From assembly GCF_006539125.1 (NCBI RefSeq), contig NZ_BJMK01000001.1:124001-188000 (forward strand): a stretch of DNA of 64,000 nt, read 5' to 3'. Positions 1 through 8,791 of this stretch are shown here, in pieces; the first letter of the stretch is position 1; every line of letters begins with the position of its first letter. Both the position numbers and the translations under genes were made by a program. Source of the stretch: Gluconobacter sphaericus NBRC 12467 (lineage in GTDB: Bacteria; Pseudomonadota; Alphaproteobacteria; Acetobacterales; Acetobacteraceae). The notes under the pieces are model-generated. The model did not search any database, had not been told where the DNA came from, and saw nothing but the letters and a program-made list of their open reading frames with translations.

Positions 1-1312
1 CATTGGCCACGAAAACGCGCAGGCCCGGATCGAGCGCCAGCAGGCGGTTGAGGACTGGGATCTGGTGGATCGGCGCGGGACCGCCCGAACTCCACTTCCA
101 GCTTCCGTTCACTTTGAGGGAAAGCAGGTCGTAAGTCAGCGGGGTCTTGAAGCCGAGCTCATTGGCCGCATAGCCCGAGAAGGCGTTTCCATAAGCACGG
201 CCGAAGCCGAACAGCGTCGGATCGGGGCTTTCGTCCAGACCGTCGGCTGCGGGGTCGGCGATGGACTGTGTAAAGTCGTACAGCCCATACAGGCGGCCGT
301 TACGGGACATAATGTCATGCGAGCCGATGGCCGGGATACCGTGCTGACGCGCGATCACATCCTGCGGCAGGCCGGTGCGCTGGGCGATCTCGGCATACAG
401 CGCCTGACCTTCGCTGCCAGACGGGAGCTTGCCGGCGATTTTCGGCAGATAGGTGTTCAGGGACCACTGATAGGCGTCTTCGGCGGTCTTTTCCGTCACG
501 TTCGGGCTCTGATGCGATGTGATCAGGCTGGGCATCATGAGGGCGGCGGAAAGCGGGTTCTCGTCTGAATCCAGCAGGGGCATTTCGATGGCCGGGGAGA
601 TCATGACGATGCCGTTGAGCAGGATACCCTGTTCCATCTGGAGTGCATTTGCGACCTGAATGGAGCGGATGCCGCCATAGCTTTCACCCACGAGGTAGTG
701 CGGGGAGGCTTGGCGACCGTTGGCCGACGTCCAGAGACCGATGGCCTTGGCGAAGGCGCTGGCGTCCTGCTTGACGCCGTAGAACTGGTCTCCGGCCTTT
801 GCCGTATCGGTGGGGCGGGAATAGCCCGTGCCTACGGCGTCGATGAAGACCATGTCCGTGACGGGGAGCCAGCTGTCGGGATTGTCACCCATTGTGGCAT
901 GTGTGCCGTCCGTCGGATCTTTGGCAGGCATGGTCAGGGCCTTGGGGCCTGCGGCGCCCAGGTTCAGATAGGCCGTAGCTGCGCCCGGACCGCCATTGAA
1001 GAAATACGAGACCGGGCGTGTGCCAGCCGGGACGCCGTCCTTTGTGTAGGAGACGTAGAACATGCGGGCGGTCGGTTTACCGTCATGGTCGCGCAGGATG
1101 AGCGTGCCAGCATGGGCGGTATAGGCGATGCCGTTCAGATGATGCTGGGTGATGGAATCTGCCGGAAGCAGGGCTGCTTCGCCGGTGAAGGCGTCGGTGG
1201 CCTTGCCGGATTCGACTTTTGTCGTGTCGGTTTTGGGAGCCTCGGCCGCCGCGGCCGTACAGACGGGGGATAGGAGCGTTAAAGCGAGCAGGGCTGCGCG
1301 GCGGGTCATCAT
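1..1312 (-). CDS. Serine carboxypeptidase (peptidase S10 family), partial
   Basis: The first 437 codons of an exported S10-type serine carboxypeptidase; the C-terminus lies beyond the left edge. The N-terminus (two arginines, then a hydrophobic stretch ending near residue 23) looks like a signal peptide, so the enzyme is probably periplasmic. The oxyanion-hole type motif FNGGPG is at about residues 105-110 and the nucleophile motif GESYGG at about 209-214 with Ser211. The catalytic Asp and His are expected in the missing part. Two ATG codons in tandem at 1312 and 1309 could both serve as start. Family members release C-terminal residues from peptides; the natural substrate cannot be told from sequence. 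Confidence 0.88.
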   Translation of the reverse strand, partial: MMTRRAALLALTLLSPVCTAAAAEAPKTDTTKVESGKATDAFTGEAALLPADSITQHHLNGIAYTAHAGTLILRDHDGKPTARMFYVSYTKDGVPAGTRPVSYFFNGGPGAATAYLNLGAAGPKALTMPAKDPTDGTHATMGDNPDSWLPVTDMVFIDAVGTGYSRPTDTAKAGDQFYGVKQDASAFAKAIGLWTSANGRQASPHYLVGESYGGIRSIQVANALQMEQGILLNGIVMISPAIEMPLLDSDENPLSAALMMPSLITSHQSPNVTEKTAEDAYQWSLNTYLPKIAGKLPSGSEGQALYAEIAQRTGLPQDVIARQHGIPAIGSHDIMSRNGRLYGLYDFTQSIADPAADGLDESPDPTLFGFGRAYGNAFSGYAANELGFKTPLTYDLLSLKVNGSWKWSSGGPAPIHQIPVLNRLLALDPGLRVFVAN

Positions 1313-1381
1313 CTGACGGGCATCTCCGATAAAAAAGCAGGAATATTCCGCCGTATCAGTCCTGAGGCGGAACGGCTACCG

Positions 1382-1411
1382 CTGCCGCATGAAGTTTTCG
1401 TCATGCGGCAG
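1382..1411 (-). terminator. Hairpin downstream of fumC
   Basis: A perfect 11-bp inverted repeat (1382-1392 and 1401-1411) with an 8-nt loop lies 21 bases past the fumC stop codon. There is no T-run, so it may end transcription weakly or protect the 3' end of the mRNA. Confidence 0.5.
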
Positions 1412-1431
1412 GGTGAGGGGCCCGGATCTGT

Positions 1432-2835
1432 TCAGGCTTTGGGCGGTGTAATGTTGGGACGCAGCATCAGGCGCGGGTCGGCGAAGCGGTCATACTCTTC
1501 TGATGTCATGAACCCGAGTTCCAGCGCGGCTTCGCGCGGGCTCAGTCCCTTCTCCATGGCGTGATGGGCGACTTGCGAGGCGCGATCATAACCAATGGCG
1601 GGGGAGAGCGCCGTAACGAGGACGAGCGAACGCTCCAGATCCTGCTTCAGCTTCTTCGTATTGGCTTTCGTGCCTTCGACGAGGAAGCGGCGGAAGTTTT
1701 CCGACCCATCATGCAGAAGGGTGATGCCCTGCATGATGTTGTGGATCATGAGCGGTTTGTAGACATTCATGTCCAGCATGCCCGCAGCCCCGCCAAGGCC
1801 GACGGCAACATCATTGCTCATGACCTGAAGGGCGAGCATGGCCAGCGCCTCGGCCTGCGTCGGGTTGATCTTGCCCGGCATGATCGACGATCCCGGCTCG
1901 TTCTCCGGCAGGTGCAGTTCACCCAGACCGGCTCGCGGGCCGCAGGCGAGCAGGCGAATGTCGTTGGCGATCTTGAACAGGCTGCCCGCTGTCGTGCGCA
2001 ATGCGCCGGACAGATGCACGAGCGCGTCATGCGCGCCCTGAAGTGCGAACTTGTTCTCACTTGCCGTGAAGCCGAGGCCCGTCAGGCGTGCGATTTCCGT
2101 ACACGCGCGACGGTCAAAGCCTTCATCCGTGCTAACGCCCGTGCCCAGCGCCGTGCCGCCAAGGGCAAGCGGGAACAGACCATCGCGGGCCTGTTCCAGA
2201 CGGGCGATATTGTCCGTCAGCATCCCGGCATAACCATGCCATTCCTGACCCAGCGTGATGGGCACGGCGTCCTGAAGATGGGTGCGACCAACCTTCACCA
2301 GATCGCGCCATTCTTCGGCCTTGGCGGCCATGGCGTCACGCAGGCGCGTCAGGGCCGGGATCAGGCGACGATGCGTGCCGAGGACGGCCGCGATATGCAT
2401 GGCGGTCGGGAAGTTGCAGTTGGTGGACTGCGACATGTTGACGTGATCGTTCGGATGCAGGGGCGTCTTGCTGCCGAGCGGATTGCCGGTGATCTGGCAG
2501 CCGCGGTTCGCGATGACCTCGTTGACGTTCATGTTGAACTGCGTGCCTGAGCCCGTCATCCAGACATGGAGCGGGAACATCCGGTCATGCTCGCCCTTCG
2601 TGATTTCGTCACAGACCGTGTGGATCAGATCTGCACGCTCCTGAGACAGACGTCCACTTGCAGCATTGGCCGTGGCACAGGCACGCTTCATGATCGCATA
2701 GGCCTCGATCATCTCACGCGGCATCAGTTCGCGACCGATGCTGAAATATTTCAGGGAGCGCTGGGTCTGCGCGCCCCACAGCACATCGTCAGCAACTTCG
2801 ATCGGGCCCATGCCATCGGTTTCGGTACGGCTCAT
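1432..2835 (-). CDS. fumC: Fumarate hydratase class II
   Basis: Interconverts fumarate and L-malate in the cytoplasm. The 467 residues match the usual length of iron-independent class II fumarases. The fumarase/aspartase signature [11 protein letters not shown] is at residues 315-325, with the catalytic Ser at about 317. The catalytic His region GRTHLQDA starts at residue 183 (His186). Substrate-binding motifs TGSGTQ (about 94-99) and [11 protein letters not shown] (about 135-145) are intact. In many Gluconobacter strains the citric acid cycle is incomplete, which would leave fumarase in a partial branch; that is family knowledge, not visible here. It is followed by a hairpin and appears to be transcribed alone. 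Confidence 0.97.
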   Translation of the reverse strand: MSRTETDGMGPIEVADDVLWGAQTQRSLKYFSIGRELMPREMIEAYAIMKRACATANAASGRLSQERADLIHTVCDEITKGEHDRMFPLHVWMTGSGTQFNMNVNEVIANRGCQITGNPLGSKTPLHPNDHVNMSQSTNCNFPTAMHIAAVLGTHRRLIPALTRLRDAMAAKAEEWRDLVKVGRTHLQDAVPITLGQEWHGYAGMLTDNIARLEQARDGLFPLALGGTALGTGVSTDEGFDRRACTEIARLTGLGFTASENKFALQGAHDALVHLSGALRTTAGSLFKIANDIRLLACGPRAGLGELHLPENEPGSSIMPGKINPTQAEALAMLALQVMSNDVAVGLGGAAGMLDMNVYKPLMIHNIMQGITLLHDGSENFRRFLVEGTKANTKKLKQDLERSLVLVTALSPAIGYDRASQVAHHAMEKGLSPREAALELGFMTSEEYDRFADPRLMLRPNITPPKA

Positions 2836-2961
2836 TGTCTGTTTTCGGCTTTCCTGCGGGTGATCCGGCTCATTTCACGAGGGAAATTATCGCACAATCG
2901 CCGCAGGACAAAGGAAGACAGCCATAGAAAATCAGGATGCCGTCACAGCGAAGAAGCAGCT

Positions 2962-3858
2962 TCAGGATTCCACGATCTGGGCAACCGGGTGGCGACCATA
3001 GGTATTGGTCAGGATCACGCCGGCCATCACGACGGCTCCTCCGATTAGGGTGCGCAGAGAGGGGACCTCCTTGGTGAGGATATAGGCCAGAACCATCGTG
3101 ACGGGGGGCAGAAGATAAAGTAGCGCGGCGCCCCGGGACGCGCCGAGATGGCCGATCACGAAACCCCAAGCCGCATAGCCGAACGCTGCCGGGAAAATGC
3201 CGAGTTCCAGCACCGCGGCCTGTCCCTGCCATGAGGCGTGGGAGAAGCTTGTGAGGCCCTGAGGCAGCCAGGGCGTCAGGAAAATCGCACCAGAAATCAG
3301 GACATAAGCGATCGTCGGCAGGGCGCCGTAGCGGCGGATCAGGCCCTTCTGAAGGATCGTGTAAAACGCCGCGCAGACAGCCGCGCCGAACACCAGTGTC
3401 GCACCGGAACCAAAGGAGAGGCCGCCGCTTTGTCCGTTGGCGATCATGGCCACGCCGCTGAAACTCAGAATCGATCCTGCCCAACCCCAGCGGGACATGC
3501 GCTCACCGAGGAACACCATGGCCAGAAGGCCTGCCATCAGTGGGGCAGCACTGATCAGAAGGCTGGCCGCGCCGGATGAGACGGTCATTTCGCCGCAGTT
3601 GAACATGATATTGTAGACCGTAATCCCGATGACCCCGCAGGCCAGGATCTGCGGAATATCCGTCAGTTCCGGGCGGCGGGGACGCTTCCACAGCAGCCAC
3701 AGGGCGGCCATGACGGCCGCAACGGCGTAGCGCAATGCGGCCAGAGGCACGGGGGCAAAGTCATGCAGGGCAATCCGGACGACGGGATAGGCGCTCGCCC
3801 ATGACAGGATGGCCACGGCGACGAAGAACGGCATGAAACGCCCGGAAGAATCTGTCAT
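2962..3858 (-). CDS. DMT/EamA family transporter
   Basis: An inner-membrane protein of 298 residues with about ten hydrophobic segments arranged as two EamA repeats, the usual size and architecture of drug/metabolite transporter (RhaT/YdcZ-like) exporters. The first repeat covers roughly residues 10-140 and the second 150-285. Conserved features include the GE.......W.G..L...G pattern in the middle (GERMSRWGWAGSILSFSG at about 118-135). The substrate cannot be predicted. I chose the ATG at 3858; an adjacent GTG at 3861 is the only alternative nearby. It lies between fumC and the ccm cluster with short gaps and no obvious functional link to either. Confidence 0.88.
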   Translation of the reverse strand: MTDSSGRFMPFFVAVAILSWASAYPVVRIALHDFAPVPLAALRYAVAAVMAALWLLWKRPRRPELTDIPQILACGVIGITVYNIMFNCGEMTVSSGAASLLISAAPLMAGLLAMVFLGERMSRWGWAGSILSFSGVAMIANGQSGGLSFGSGATLVFGAAVCAAFYTILQKGLIRRYGALPTIAYVLISGAIFLTPWLPQGLTSFSHASWQGQAAVLELGIFPAAFGYAAWGFVIGHLGASRGAALLYLLPPVTMVLAYILTKEVPSLRTLIGGAVVMAGVILTNTYGRHPVAQIVES

Positions 3859-3913
3859 CACTGTCCATTATCAGGAATATTTCCCGAACGGGAGACGGAC
3901 TTTACGCGAGGCT

Positions 3914-4048
3914 TCAGAATGTATGCTCGAAGGTCAGTGTTCCGATGACCTGACGGGCTGTATCGCAGCCTGAGAGTGGCAGTCCGGTGCCCCCGAGAAT
4001 GGAGGTTCTGGCGTTCTTGCACATGGGAATCGCTGGAGCAGTCCCGGA
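3914..4048 (-). pseudogene. Possible C-terminal remnant of an outer-membrane beta-barrel protein
   Basis: An open frame of 44 codons, bounded upstream by a stop codon, ends in the pattern RQVIGTLTFEHTF-stop. Alternating hydrophobic residues with a terminal Phe resemble the last beta-strand of TonB-dependent receptors or porins. No upstream barrel sequence remains, so it would be a deletion remnant. The match rests only on this short C-terminal pattern. Confidence 0.3.
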
Positions 4049-4049
4049 T

Positions 4050-4070
4050 CAGGTCCTCGTCCAGGACCTG
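4050..4070. terminator. Short perfect inverted repeat downstream of the ccm cluster
   Basis: An 8-bp perfect stem (4050-4057 with 4063-4070) and 5-nt loop, 9 bases past the stop of the last gene of the ccm operon. It lacks a T-run; it is a plausible end of the operon transcript. Confidence 0.35.
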
Positions 4071-4078
4071 TCGGTATA

Positions 4079-4360
4079 TTATTTCAGCCAGCGATCACCG
4101 CTGAAACGGTTGTGGGAGAAGAGAAAACCGGCCACCAGCCCGATAGCGGCGAACATGATCGTCCACAGCGAGATTGGCAGCAGCAGAGTCGAGAGCGCCG
4201 CGAGCAGGACCATTCCGGCGAAGGCGCAGACGGCGGATTCGAGGATGCGCGGACCGTAATGGCGTTCAGCCCCGCAGCTGGGGCATTTTTCCGAGGTCGG
4301 GCGCATGGGCTGGCGGCAGACGGGGCACAGCGCGATGGCGTTGGCTTCGGGTTTTCTCAC
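4079..4360 (-). CDS. Small zinc-ribbon membrane protein
   Basis: A 93-residue protein with an N-terminal zinc-ribbon-like cluster, CPVC at about 12-15 and CPSC at about 27-30, followed by two hydrophobic segments (about 42-62 and 66-84) that should place it in the inner membrane. Its start codon overlaps the end of ccmI by 4 bases, so it is cotranscribed and probably translationally coupled with the cytochrome c maturation genes. I do not recognise a named family. A link to heme or thiol handling is suggested only by position; the four cysteines could bind metal or take part in redox chemistry. Confidence 0.75.
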   Translation of the reverse strand: MRKPEANAIALCPVCRQPMRPTSEKCPSCGAERHYGPRILESAVCAFAGMVLLAALSTLLLPISLWTIMFAAIGLVAGFLFSHNRFSGDRWLK

Positions 4361-5097
4361 TGACCGTTATTCTCCTGATGTTCGCCGACCGCGATACGCG
4401 CTTCCACGGCCATACGCCAGGGCGCATCGGCCGGTGCCGCTGCCAGGGCGCGGCGATAGAGGTCAAGGCTCTCACCAGAGATATGGCTGCCATTGCGACT
4501 TTCAAGCTCGGCGAGGCGGATGGCAAGCTCGGGCTCGAAATGCGCATTCAGGGCGACTTTCCAGTCCCGGATTGCGTCATCCGTCAGGCCTGACCTAGCT
4601 TCGACCTGCCCCAACATGAAGTGTCCGGTCGCATAAGTCGAGGACGTGGCAGGGATCGTGGCGACTTCAGCCTGAAGTTTATGAATTGTTTCCAGACCTT
4701 TCGCGTCTGGCCCCGTCTGACGTCCACTCAGCGGTTGAGGCGGAAGGGATGGGTGCCCGTTGACGATATAGAGCGCGAAAGCAAGCACAGGGATGCCGAT
4801 CCCGACGGCGACAACCGGCAGGGTACGGCTGCGTTTTGCAGGCTCGGCGTTCAGGTCCTCAACGGCGGCTTCGCCATCCGTGGCCAGAAGGCGACGCTGA
4901 ACCTCCAGACGGGCGGCCTGGTATTCCTCATCATTGATAAGGGCAAGAGCATGGTCGCGCTCCAGATCGCCAAGCTGTCCGCGATAGAGGGTGAGAGCAG
5001 AGTCACGCGCGTTGACGCGCCGGCGCAGGGTTCGCAGCCCCAGAAATGCGGGGCACAGGGCCACCGCCGCGATTATCAGGATTCCCAACCAGAACAA
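4357..5097 (-). CDS. ccmI: Cytochrome c maturation protein CcmI (CycH)
   Basis: Membrane-anchored component of the heme lyase module that presents apocytochrome c to CcmF/CcmH. The 246 residues begin with a transmembrane helix (about 3-22). The typical CcmI segment follows, with LYRGQLGDLERD at about 38-49, and a second hydrophobic segment is near 92-112. The C-terminal half (about 125-240) looks like TPR helices for binding apocytochrome. It is shorter than the longest CcmI proteins but contains both modules. The gene starts 5 bases after ccmH ends and overlaps the downstream zinc-ribbon gene. Confidence 0.88.
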   Translation of the reverse strand: MFWLGILIIAAVALCPAFLGLRTLRRRVNARDSALTLYRGQLGDLERDHALALINDEEYQAARLEVQRRLLATDGEAAVEDLNAEPAKRSRTLPVVAVGIGIPVLAFALYIVNGHPSLPPQPLSGRQTGPDAKGLETIHKLQAEVATIPATSSTYATGHFMLGQVEARSGLTDDAIRDWKVALNAHFEPELAIRLAELESRNGSHISGESLDLYRRALAAAPADAPWRMAVEARIAVGEHQENNGQ

Positions 5098-5102
5098 AAA
5101 GA

Positions 5103-5573
5103 TTACTCCCGGCCCGACAGGGCATCCAGACGCGCGCGCTCATCATCCGTGAGCGGCGCAGGCGTGACGACGGTGCGGCGTCTGGTCGCACGCCACGCAA
5201 TGACAAGTCCGGCCACCAGCGCGAGCGCCGGCATCAGCCAGAGCAGGGCGGTGGACCATGAAAACTGTGGGGCCAGACGGATGAACTCGCCATAGCGCTC
5301 GGTCATCCAGTCCATGATCTGCTGATCAGATTTCCCAGCCGAGACCTGCTCGCGCACGACCTTGCGCAGATCGCGGGCGAGGGGCGCGCTACTGTCCTCG
5401 ATGCTCTCATTCTGACAGACAAGGCAGCGCAGATGCGCTCCAATGGCTTCGGCCCGCTTTTCCTGCGCCGGGTTGGGCAGCATTTCGGACGGATCATCCA
5501 CGGCGAGTGCTACACCACCACCAATCAGAGCAACTGCGAGCAGCAGGGCCGGAAAGCGTTTGAAGGTCTTCAT
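5103..5573 (-). CDS. ccmH: Cytochrome c maturation protein CcmH (CycL)
   Basis: Thiol-disulfide protein that keeps apocytochrome CXXCH cysteines reduced before heme ligation. It has 156 residues with an N-terminal signal or anchor (about 8-25), the redox motif LRCLVCQN at residues 48-55 (Cys50 and Cys53), and a C-terminal transmembrane helix at about 105-125. The conserved segments DLRKVVREQ and YGEF just before the second helix fit the family. It overlaps the end of ccmG by 4 bases, which supports operon translation. Confidence 0.95.
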   Translation of the reverse strand: MKTFKRFPALLLAVALIGGGVALAVDDPSEMLPNPAQEKRAEAIGAHLRCLVCQNESIEDSSAPLARDLRKVVREQVSAGKSDQQIMDWMTERYGEFIRLAPQFSWSTALLWLMPALALVAGLVIAWRATRRRTVVTPAPLTDDERARLDALSGRE

Positions 5574-6124
5574 AGTCCAGCCAGCCTTGGGCGGATTTCC
5601 GCCTCGTAGATCTGTGGATCGAGGGCTGCGCTTCCGTGCCAGATGATGCGGCCTCCCGGTGCGACCAGAAAACTCTCGGGCACGCCTGTCACGCCCCAGT
5701 CTATGGCGACGCGGCCATGACGGTCTGACGCAACGCGCGCATAGGGGGAGCCGTCACGCTGGACGAAGCCGGCAGCGTTCTCGGGCTTGTCCTCATAGGC
5801 GATGCCCCAGATCGGCATATTGCGCGAGATAGCGCGCAGGCCGGGCATTTCTGCCACGCAGGGAATGCACCATGAAGCAAAGAAATTGACCAGAACCGGG
5901 CGGTGCTGGGCTTTGAGTTCCGCATCGGTGAAGCCATCGCCAAGGCCTGGGAGGCCCGGCATGGCGAAGCTCGGAATGGGTTTGCCGACATTGGGGTTCT
6001 TGATGGCGCGCGGGTCGAAGGCGCCGCTGCGCATGTCGCTCAATATCCGCCAGAAGCCGACGCCGAGGACACCTGCACCAATGATCGGAGCGGCCGTGAG
6101 GATGCCGCGTCGTGTTGCGTTCAT
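5570..6124 (-). CDS. ccmG: Periplasmic thiol:disulfide oxidoreductase CcmG (DsbE)
   Basis: Thioredoxin-like reductant for the cytochrome c maturation pathway, held in the inner membrane by an N-terminal helix (about 8-26) and facing the periplasm. The active site is WCIPC (Trp85-Cys89) within FFASWCIPCVAEMPG; the usual form is WCVPC or WCPTC, so the Ile is a mild variant. The GVTGVPESFLV segment carries the cis-proline expected of the fold. The length of 184 residues is normal. It lies between ccmF and ccmH in the usual order and overlaps ccmH. Confidence 0.95.
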   Translation of the reverse strand: MNATRRGILTAAPIIGAGVLGVGFWRILSDMRSGAFDPRAIKNPNVGKPIPSFAMPGLPGLGDGFTDAELKAQHRPVLVNFFASWCIPCVAEMPGLRAISRNMPIWGIAYEDKPENAAGFVQRDGSPYARVASDRHGRVAIDWGVTGVPESFLVAPGGRIIWHGSAALDPQIYEAEIRPRLAGL

Positions 6125-6136
6125 GTCTCTCTCCCC

Positions 6137-8116
6137 TCAGGCGCGGGCCATGTTGCGGGCGGACGCGCGCTTGGGGGCGCCGATCCGCATGCGGCGGTCA
6201 GACAGCGAGAATGCGCCGCCAATGGCCATGACCAGCCCGCCCAGCCACATCCAGGGTGCGAGCGGATTGCGGTGCAGTCGCAGAACATAGGTCGTGTCCT
6301 GGCCGGTGCCGTGCCGGTCACCGATCACACCGTACAGGTCGGTGATGAAGTTGGTGTGGATGGCGACTTCGGTCGTGGTCTGGCTCTGCGTCGTGAAGTC
6401 GCGCTTTTCAGGATGCAGGATGGTCACGAGCTTTCCGTTATGGCGGATGGCGATGTCGGCCTGCATGGCCTTGTAGTTCGGGCCGATATAGTCGTGCACG
6501 TCGAGAAGCGTCCAGTCGTCTCCGGCCAGAGAGCGTGTCTCGCCGATATGGACTTCAACGATGGCATGTTCGGCCTGAGACATGCCGCACAGCCCAAGGA
6601 TAGTGATACCCGCGCCGATATGGGCCAGCGCTGCTCCCCAGCTCGAACGCGGCAGGTTCTTCATCCGCTCCCACACGCCCTGCACGGAGGTATGGCCGAT
6701 GCCGATCCGGCGCAACACGTCGGAGACGGACGCCGCGATCACCCAGACGGCCAGCGCGCCGCAGGCGATGGGCAGGATGCCGGAGAGCTTCCAGAAGCAC
6801 AGGACCAGCCCGATCGCCGCAATCCCGGCTGCGGCATAAAGATGCGAGAAGGTCCGGGCGAGCTGTGCGCGCTTCCACGGCAGCGCGGTGCCGACGCCCA
6901 TGGCCAGCAGGAGCGGCAGGGTCAGCGGGATCGTGGCGGCGTCGAAGAACGGCTTGCCCACGGAAATCGTCCGTCCGGCCAGAAGCTGCATGAAGGGCGG
7001 GTACATCGTGCCTGTGACGACGACGGCGCAGATCGAGCACAGCAGGATGTTGTTCAGGACCAGCGAGCCTTCACGCGAAACGGGCGAGAACAGACCGGTC
7101 GAGGTGAGGGAGGGTGCGCGCCACGCAAACAGTGTAAGCGAGCCGCCGATAACGATGGCCAGCAAGGCAAGGATGAACACGCCACGAGCGGGATCGTTGG
7201 CGAAGGCATGGACCGAGTTCAGGATCCCCGAGCGGACGAGGAACGTGCCGGACAGGGAGAACGAGAAAGTCGCAATGGCCAGAAGGACCGTCCAGATTTT
7301 CAGGCCTTCGCGCTTTTCCACGACAATGGCGGAATGCACGAGTGCTGTCCCCGTGAGCCATGGAATGAGGGAGGCGTTTTCCACCGGATCCCAGAACCAG
7401 TAACCGCCCCAGCCCAGCACATAATAGGACCACCAGGAGCCCAGCGCGATACCACAGGTCAGAAAGCACCAGGCCGCCACGGCCCAGGGACGAACCCAGC
7501 GGCCCCATGCGGCATCAACGCGGCCCTCAATCAGGGCGGCGACCGCGAAGGCGAAGGGGACGGCGAAACCGACATAGCCGGTGTAGAGAATGGGAGGGTG
7601 GAAGGCGAGGCCGGGATCCTGAAGGAGCGGATTCATGCCCTGACCATCCATCGGTGCCGGGAACACACGGTCGAACGGATCGGAGGTCAGAAGGCAGAAC
7701 ATCTGGAACCCGGCGGAGACACCGCCGAGGATGGCCAGAACGCGTCCGCGCAGGATGTCCGGCAGGTTGCGGCCAAATAGTGAGACTGCGCCGCCGCAGA
7801 CAGCGAGGATCAGCGTCCAGAGCAGGACGGAGCCTTCATGGTTGCCCCAGACGCCCGTGATTTTATACAGCAGCGGCTTGGAGACGGCGGAATTCGCCGC
7901 AACGTTCTGGACAGAGAAATCGTCGCTGACGGCGCACATCACGAGGCATAGGAACGAATAGCCCAGCGCGATAAGCTGCGAGACCGCGAGATAGGGCGCA
8001 AGCCCTACGAGGCGCGCATCGCGGCGGCTGGCGCCCCAGAGCGGGACGGCGAACTGCACGAGGGCGAGCACGCAGGCGAGGGCCAGGGCGAAATGGCCCT
8101 GTTCTGGTCCGAACAT
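6137..8116 (-). CDS. ccmF: Heme lyase subunit CcmF
   Basis: Polytopic inner-membrane protein of 659 residues that, with CcmH and CcmI, attaches heme from holo-CcmE to apocytochrome c. The tryptophan-rich WWD-type heme-binding segment WGGYWFWDPVENASLIPW is at about residues 236-253. WGNHEGS at about 90-96 is another family hallmark. Histidines flanking the WWD region and about 14-15 hydrophobic segments are visible. It sits 7 bases after ccmE and 12 before ccmG. A long open frame on the opposite strand is a high-GC shadow. Confidence 0.97.
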   Translation of the reverse strand: MFGPEQGHFALALACVLALVQFAVPLWGASRRDARLVGLAPYLAVSQLIALGYSFLCLVMCAVSDDFSVQNVAANSAVSKPLLYKITGVWGNHEGSVLLWTLILAVCGGAVSLFGRNLPDILRGRVLAILGGVSAGFQMFCLLTSDPFDRVFPAPMDGQGMNPLLQDPGLAFHPPILYTGYVGFAVPFAFAVAALIEGRVDAAWGRWVRPWAVAAWCFLTCGIALGSWWSYYVLGWGGYWFWDPVENASLIPWLTGTALVHSAIVVEKREGLKIWTVLLAIATFSFSLSGTFLVRSGILNSVHAFANDPARGVFILALLAIVIGGSLTLFAWRAPSLTSTGLFSPVSREGSLVLNNILLCSICAVVVTGTMYPPFMQLLAGRTISVGKPFFDAATIPLTLPLLLAMGVGTALPWKRAQLARTFSHLYAAAGIAAIGLVLCFWKLSGILPIACGALAVWVIAASVSDVLRRIGIGHTSVQGVWERMKNLPRSSWGAALAHIGAGITILGLCGMSQAEHAIVEVHIGETRSLAGDDWTLLDVHDYIGPNYKAMQADIAIRHNGKLVTILHPEKRDFTTQSQTTTEVAIHTNFITDLYGVIGDRHGTGQDTTYVLRLHRNPLAPWMWLGGLVMAIGGAFSLSDRRMRIGAPKRASARNMARA

Positions 8117-8123
8117 CAGGCGA

Positions 8124-8627
8124 TCAGCCCCCTGCTTTCTTTGCGGTCATGGTGTCCCAACTTGAGGCGTCCGGCGCTTTGCCAAAGCGCGGGTCCCATT
8201 TGCCAGTCCGTTTGAGTTCGTCCGCGACTTCCTTGGGCATGTAGGTCTCGTCATGCTTGGCGAGGACTTCGCTGGCTGTGAAGCCACCATCCTTCTGCAC
8301 GGTGCCGAGGGCCACGACGCTCTGTCCTTCGCGGAACAGGTCGGGGAGAATGCCCGTGTAATGGACCTCGACGGCGGCCTGTCCGTCTGTAACTTCGAAG
8401 GCGTTCACGGGAGTACCGTTCTCGTTGATGCGGTGCAGGCTGCCGGCCATGACCATGCCGCCGAGGCGGATGGTTCGGTCAGGCGACGGCGGATTGGCCT
8501 TCACCTGCGAGGGCGCCATGAAGAAGACGATGTTGGACGAGAACGCCCGCAGGGTCAGGGCTGCGGCGGAGCCAACACAGGCCAGACAGGCGATGACGAT
8601 CCAGAGGCGACGGGTCTTGCGGGTCAT
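8124..8627 (-). CDS. ccmE: Heme chaperone CcmE
   Basis: Periplasmic heme chaperone anchored by an N-terminal helix (about 7-28); it binds heme covalently through a histidine and hands it to CcmF. The heme-binding motif is HDETY at residues 125-129, with His125 as the expected covalent ligand and Tyr129 as axial ligand. The OB-fold core covers about 50-130 (RLGGMV, TDG, V.Y.GILPDLFREGQ). Length 167 is typical. Its ATG overlaps the ccmD stop codon (ATGA). Confidence 0.97.
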   Translation of the reverse strand: MTRKTRRLWIVIACLACVGSAAALTLRAFSSNIVFFMAPSQVKANPPSPDRTIRLGGMVMAGSLHRINENGTPVNAFEVTDGQAAVEVHYTGILPDLFREGQSVVALGTVQKDGGFTASEVLAKHDETYMPKEVADELKRTGKWDPRFGKAPDASSWDTMTAKKAGG

Positions 8628-8791
8628 GATGCTGACCTTTCACGGCGGCGGGCATGGCCCTCAACGGCGGCCAGACGGGCTTTGGATTTCCGCAGGCGCA
8701 GGGCAGCACCGACACCGAGGACGAGCGAACAACCCAGCGTCAGGGCATAGGAGGCCGCGATATACGGCCAGTGGTTCGGGAGATGCATCAT
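8624..8791 (-). CDS. ccmD: Heme exporter protein CcmD
   Basis: A 55-residue single-pass membrane protein that connects CcmC and CcmE and helps release holo-CcmE from the ABC module. The sequence starts MMHLPNHWPYIAASYALTL, with one transmembrane helix (about 10-31) and a basic tail rich in Arg, Lys and Ala, which is the family pattern. The start ATG overlaps the ccmC stop (ATGA) and its own stop overlaps the ccmE start (ATGA). The tight four-base overlaps on both sides fix the reading frame. Confidence 0.9.
   Translation of the reverse strand: MMHLPNHWPYIAASYALTLGCSLVLGVGAALRLRKSKARLAAVEGHARRRERSAS

Noticed and set aside
5903-7780. 625-codon open frame on the plus strand opposite ccmF
   Set aside because: High-GC shadow: ccmF on the minus strand has all family motifs, and this frame is rich in Arg, Gly, Asp and His without recognisable domains.
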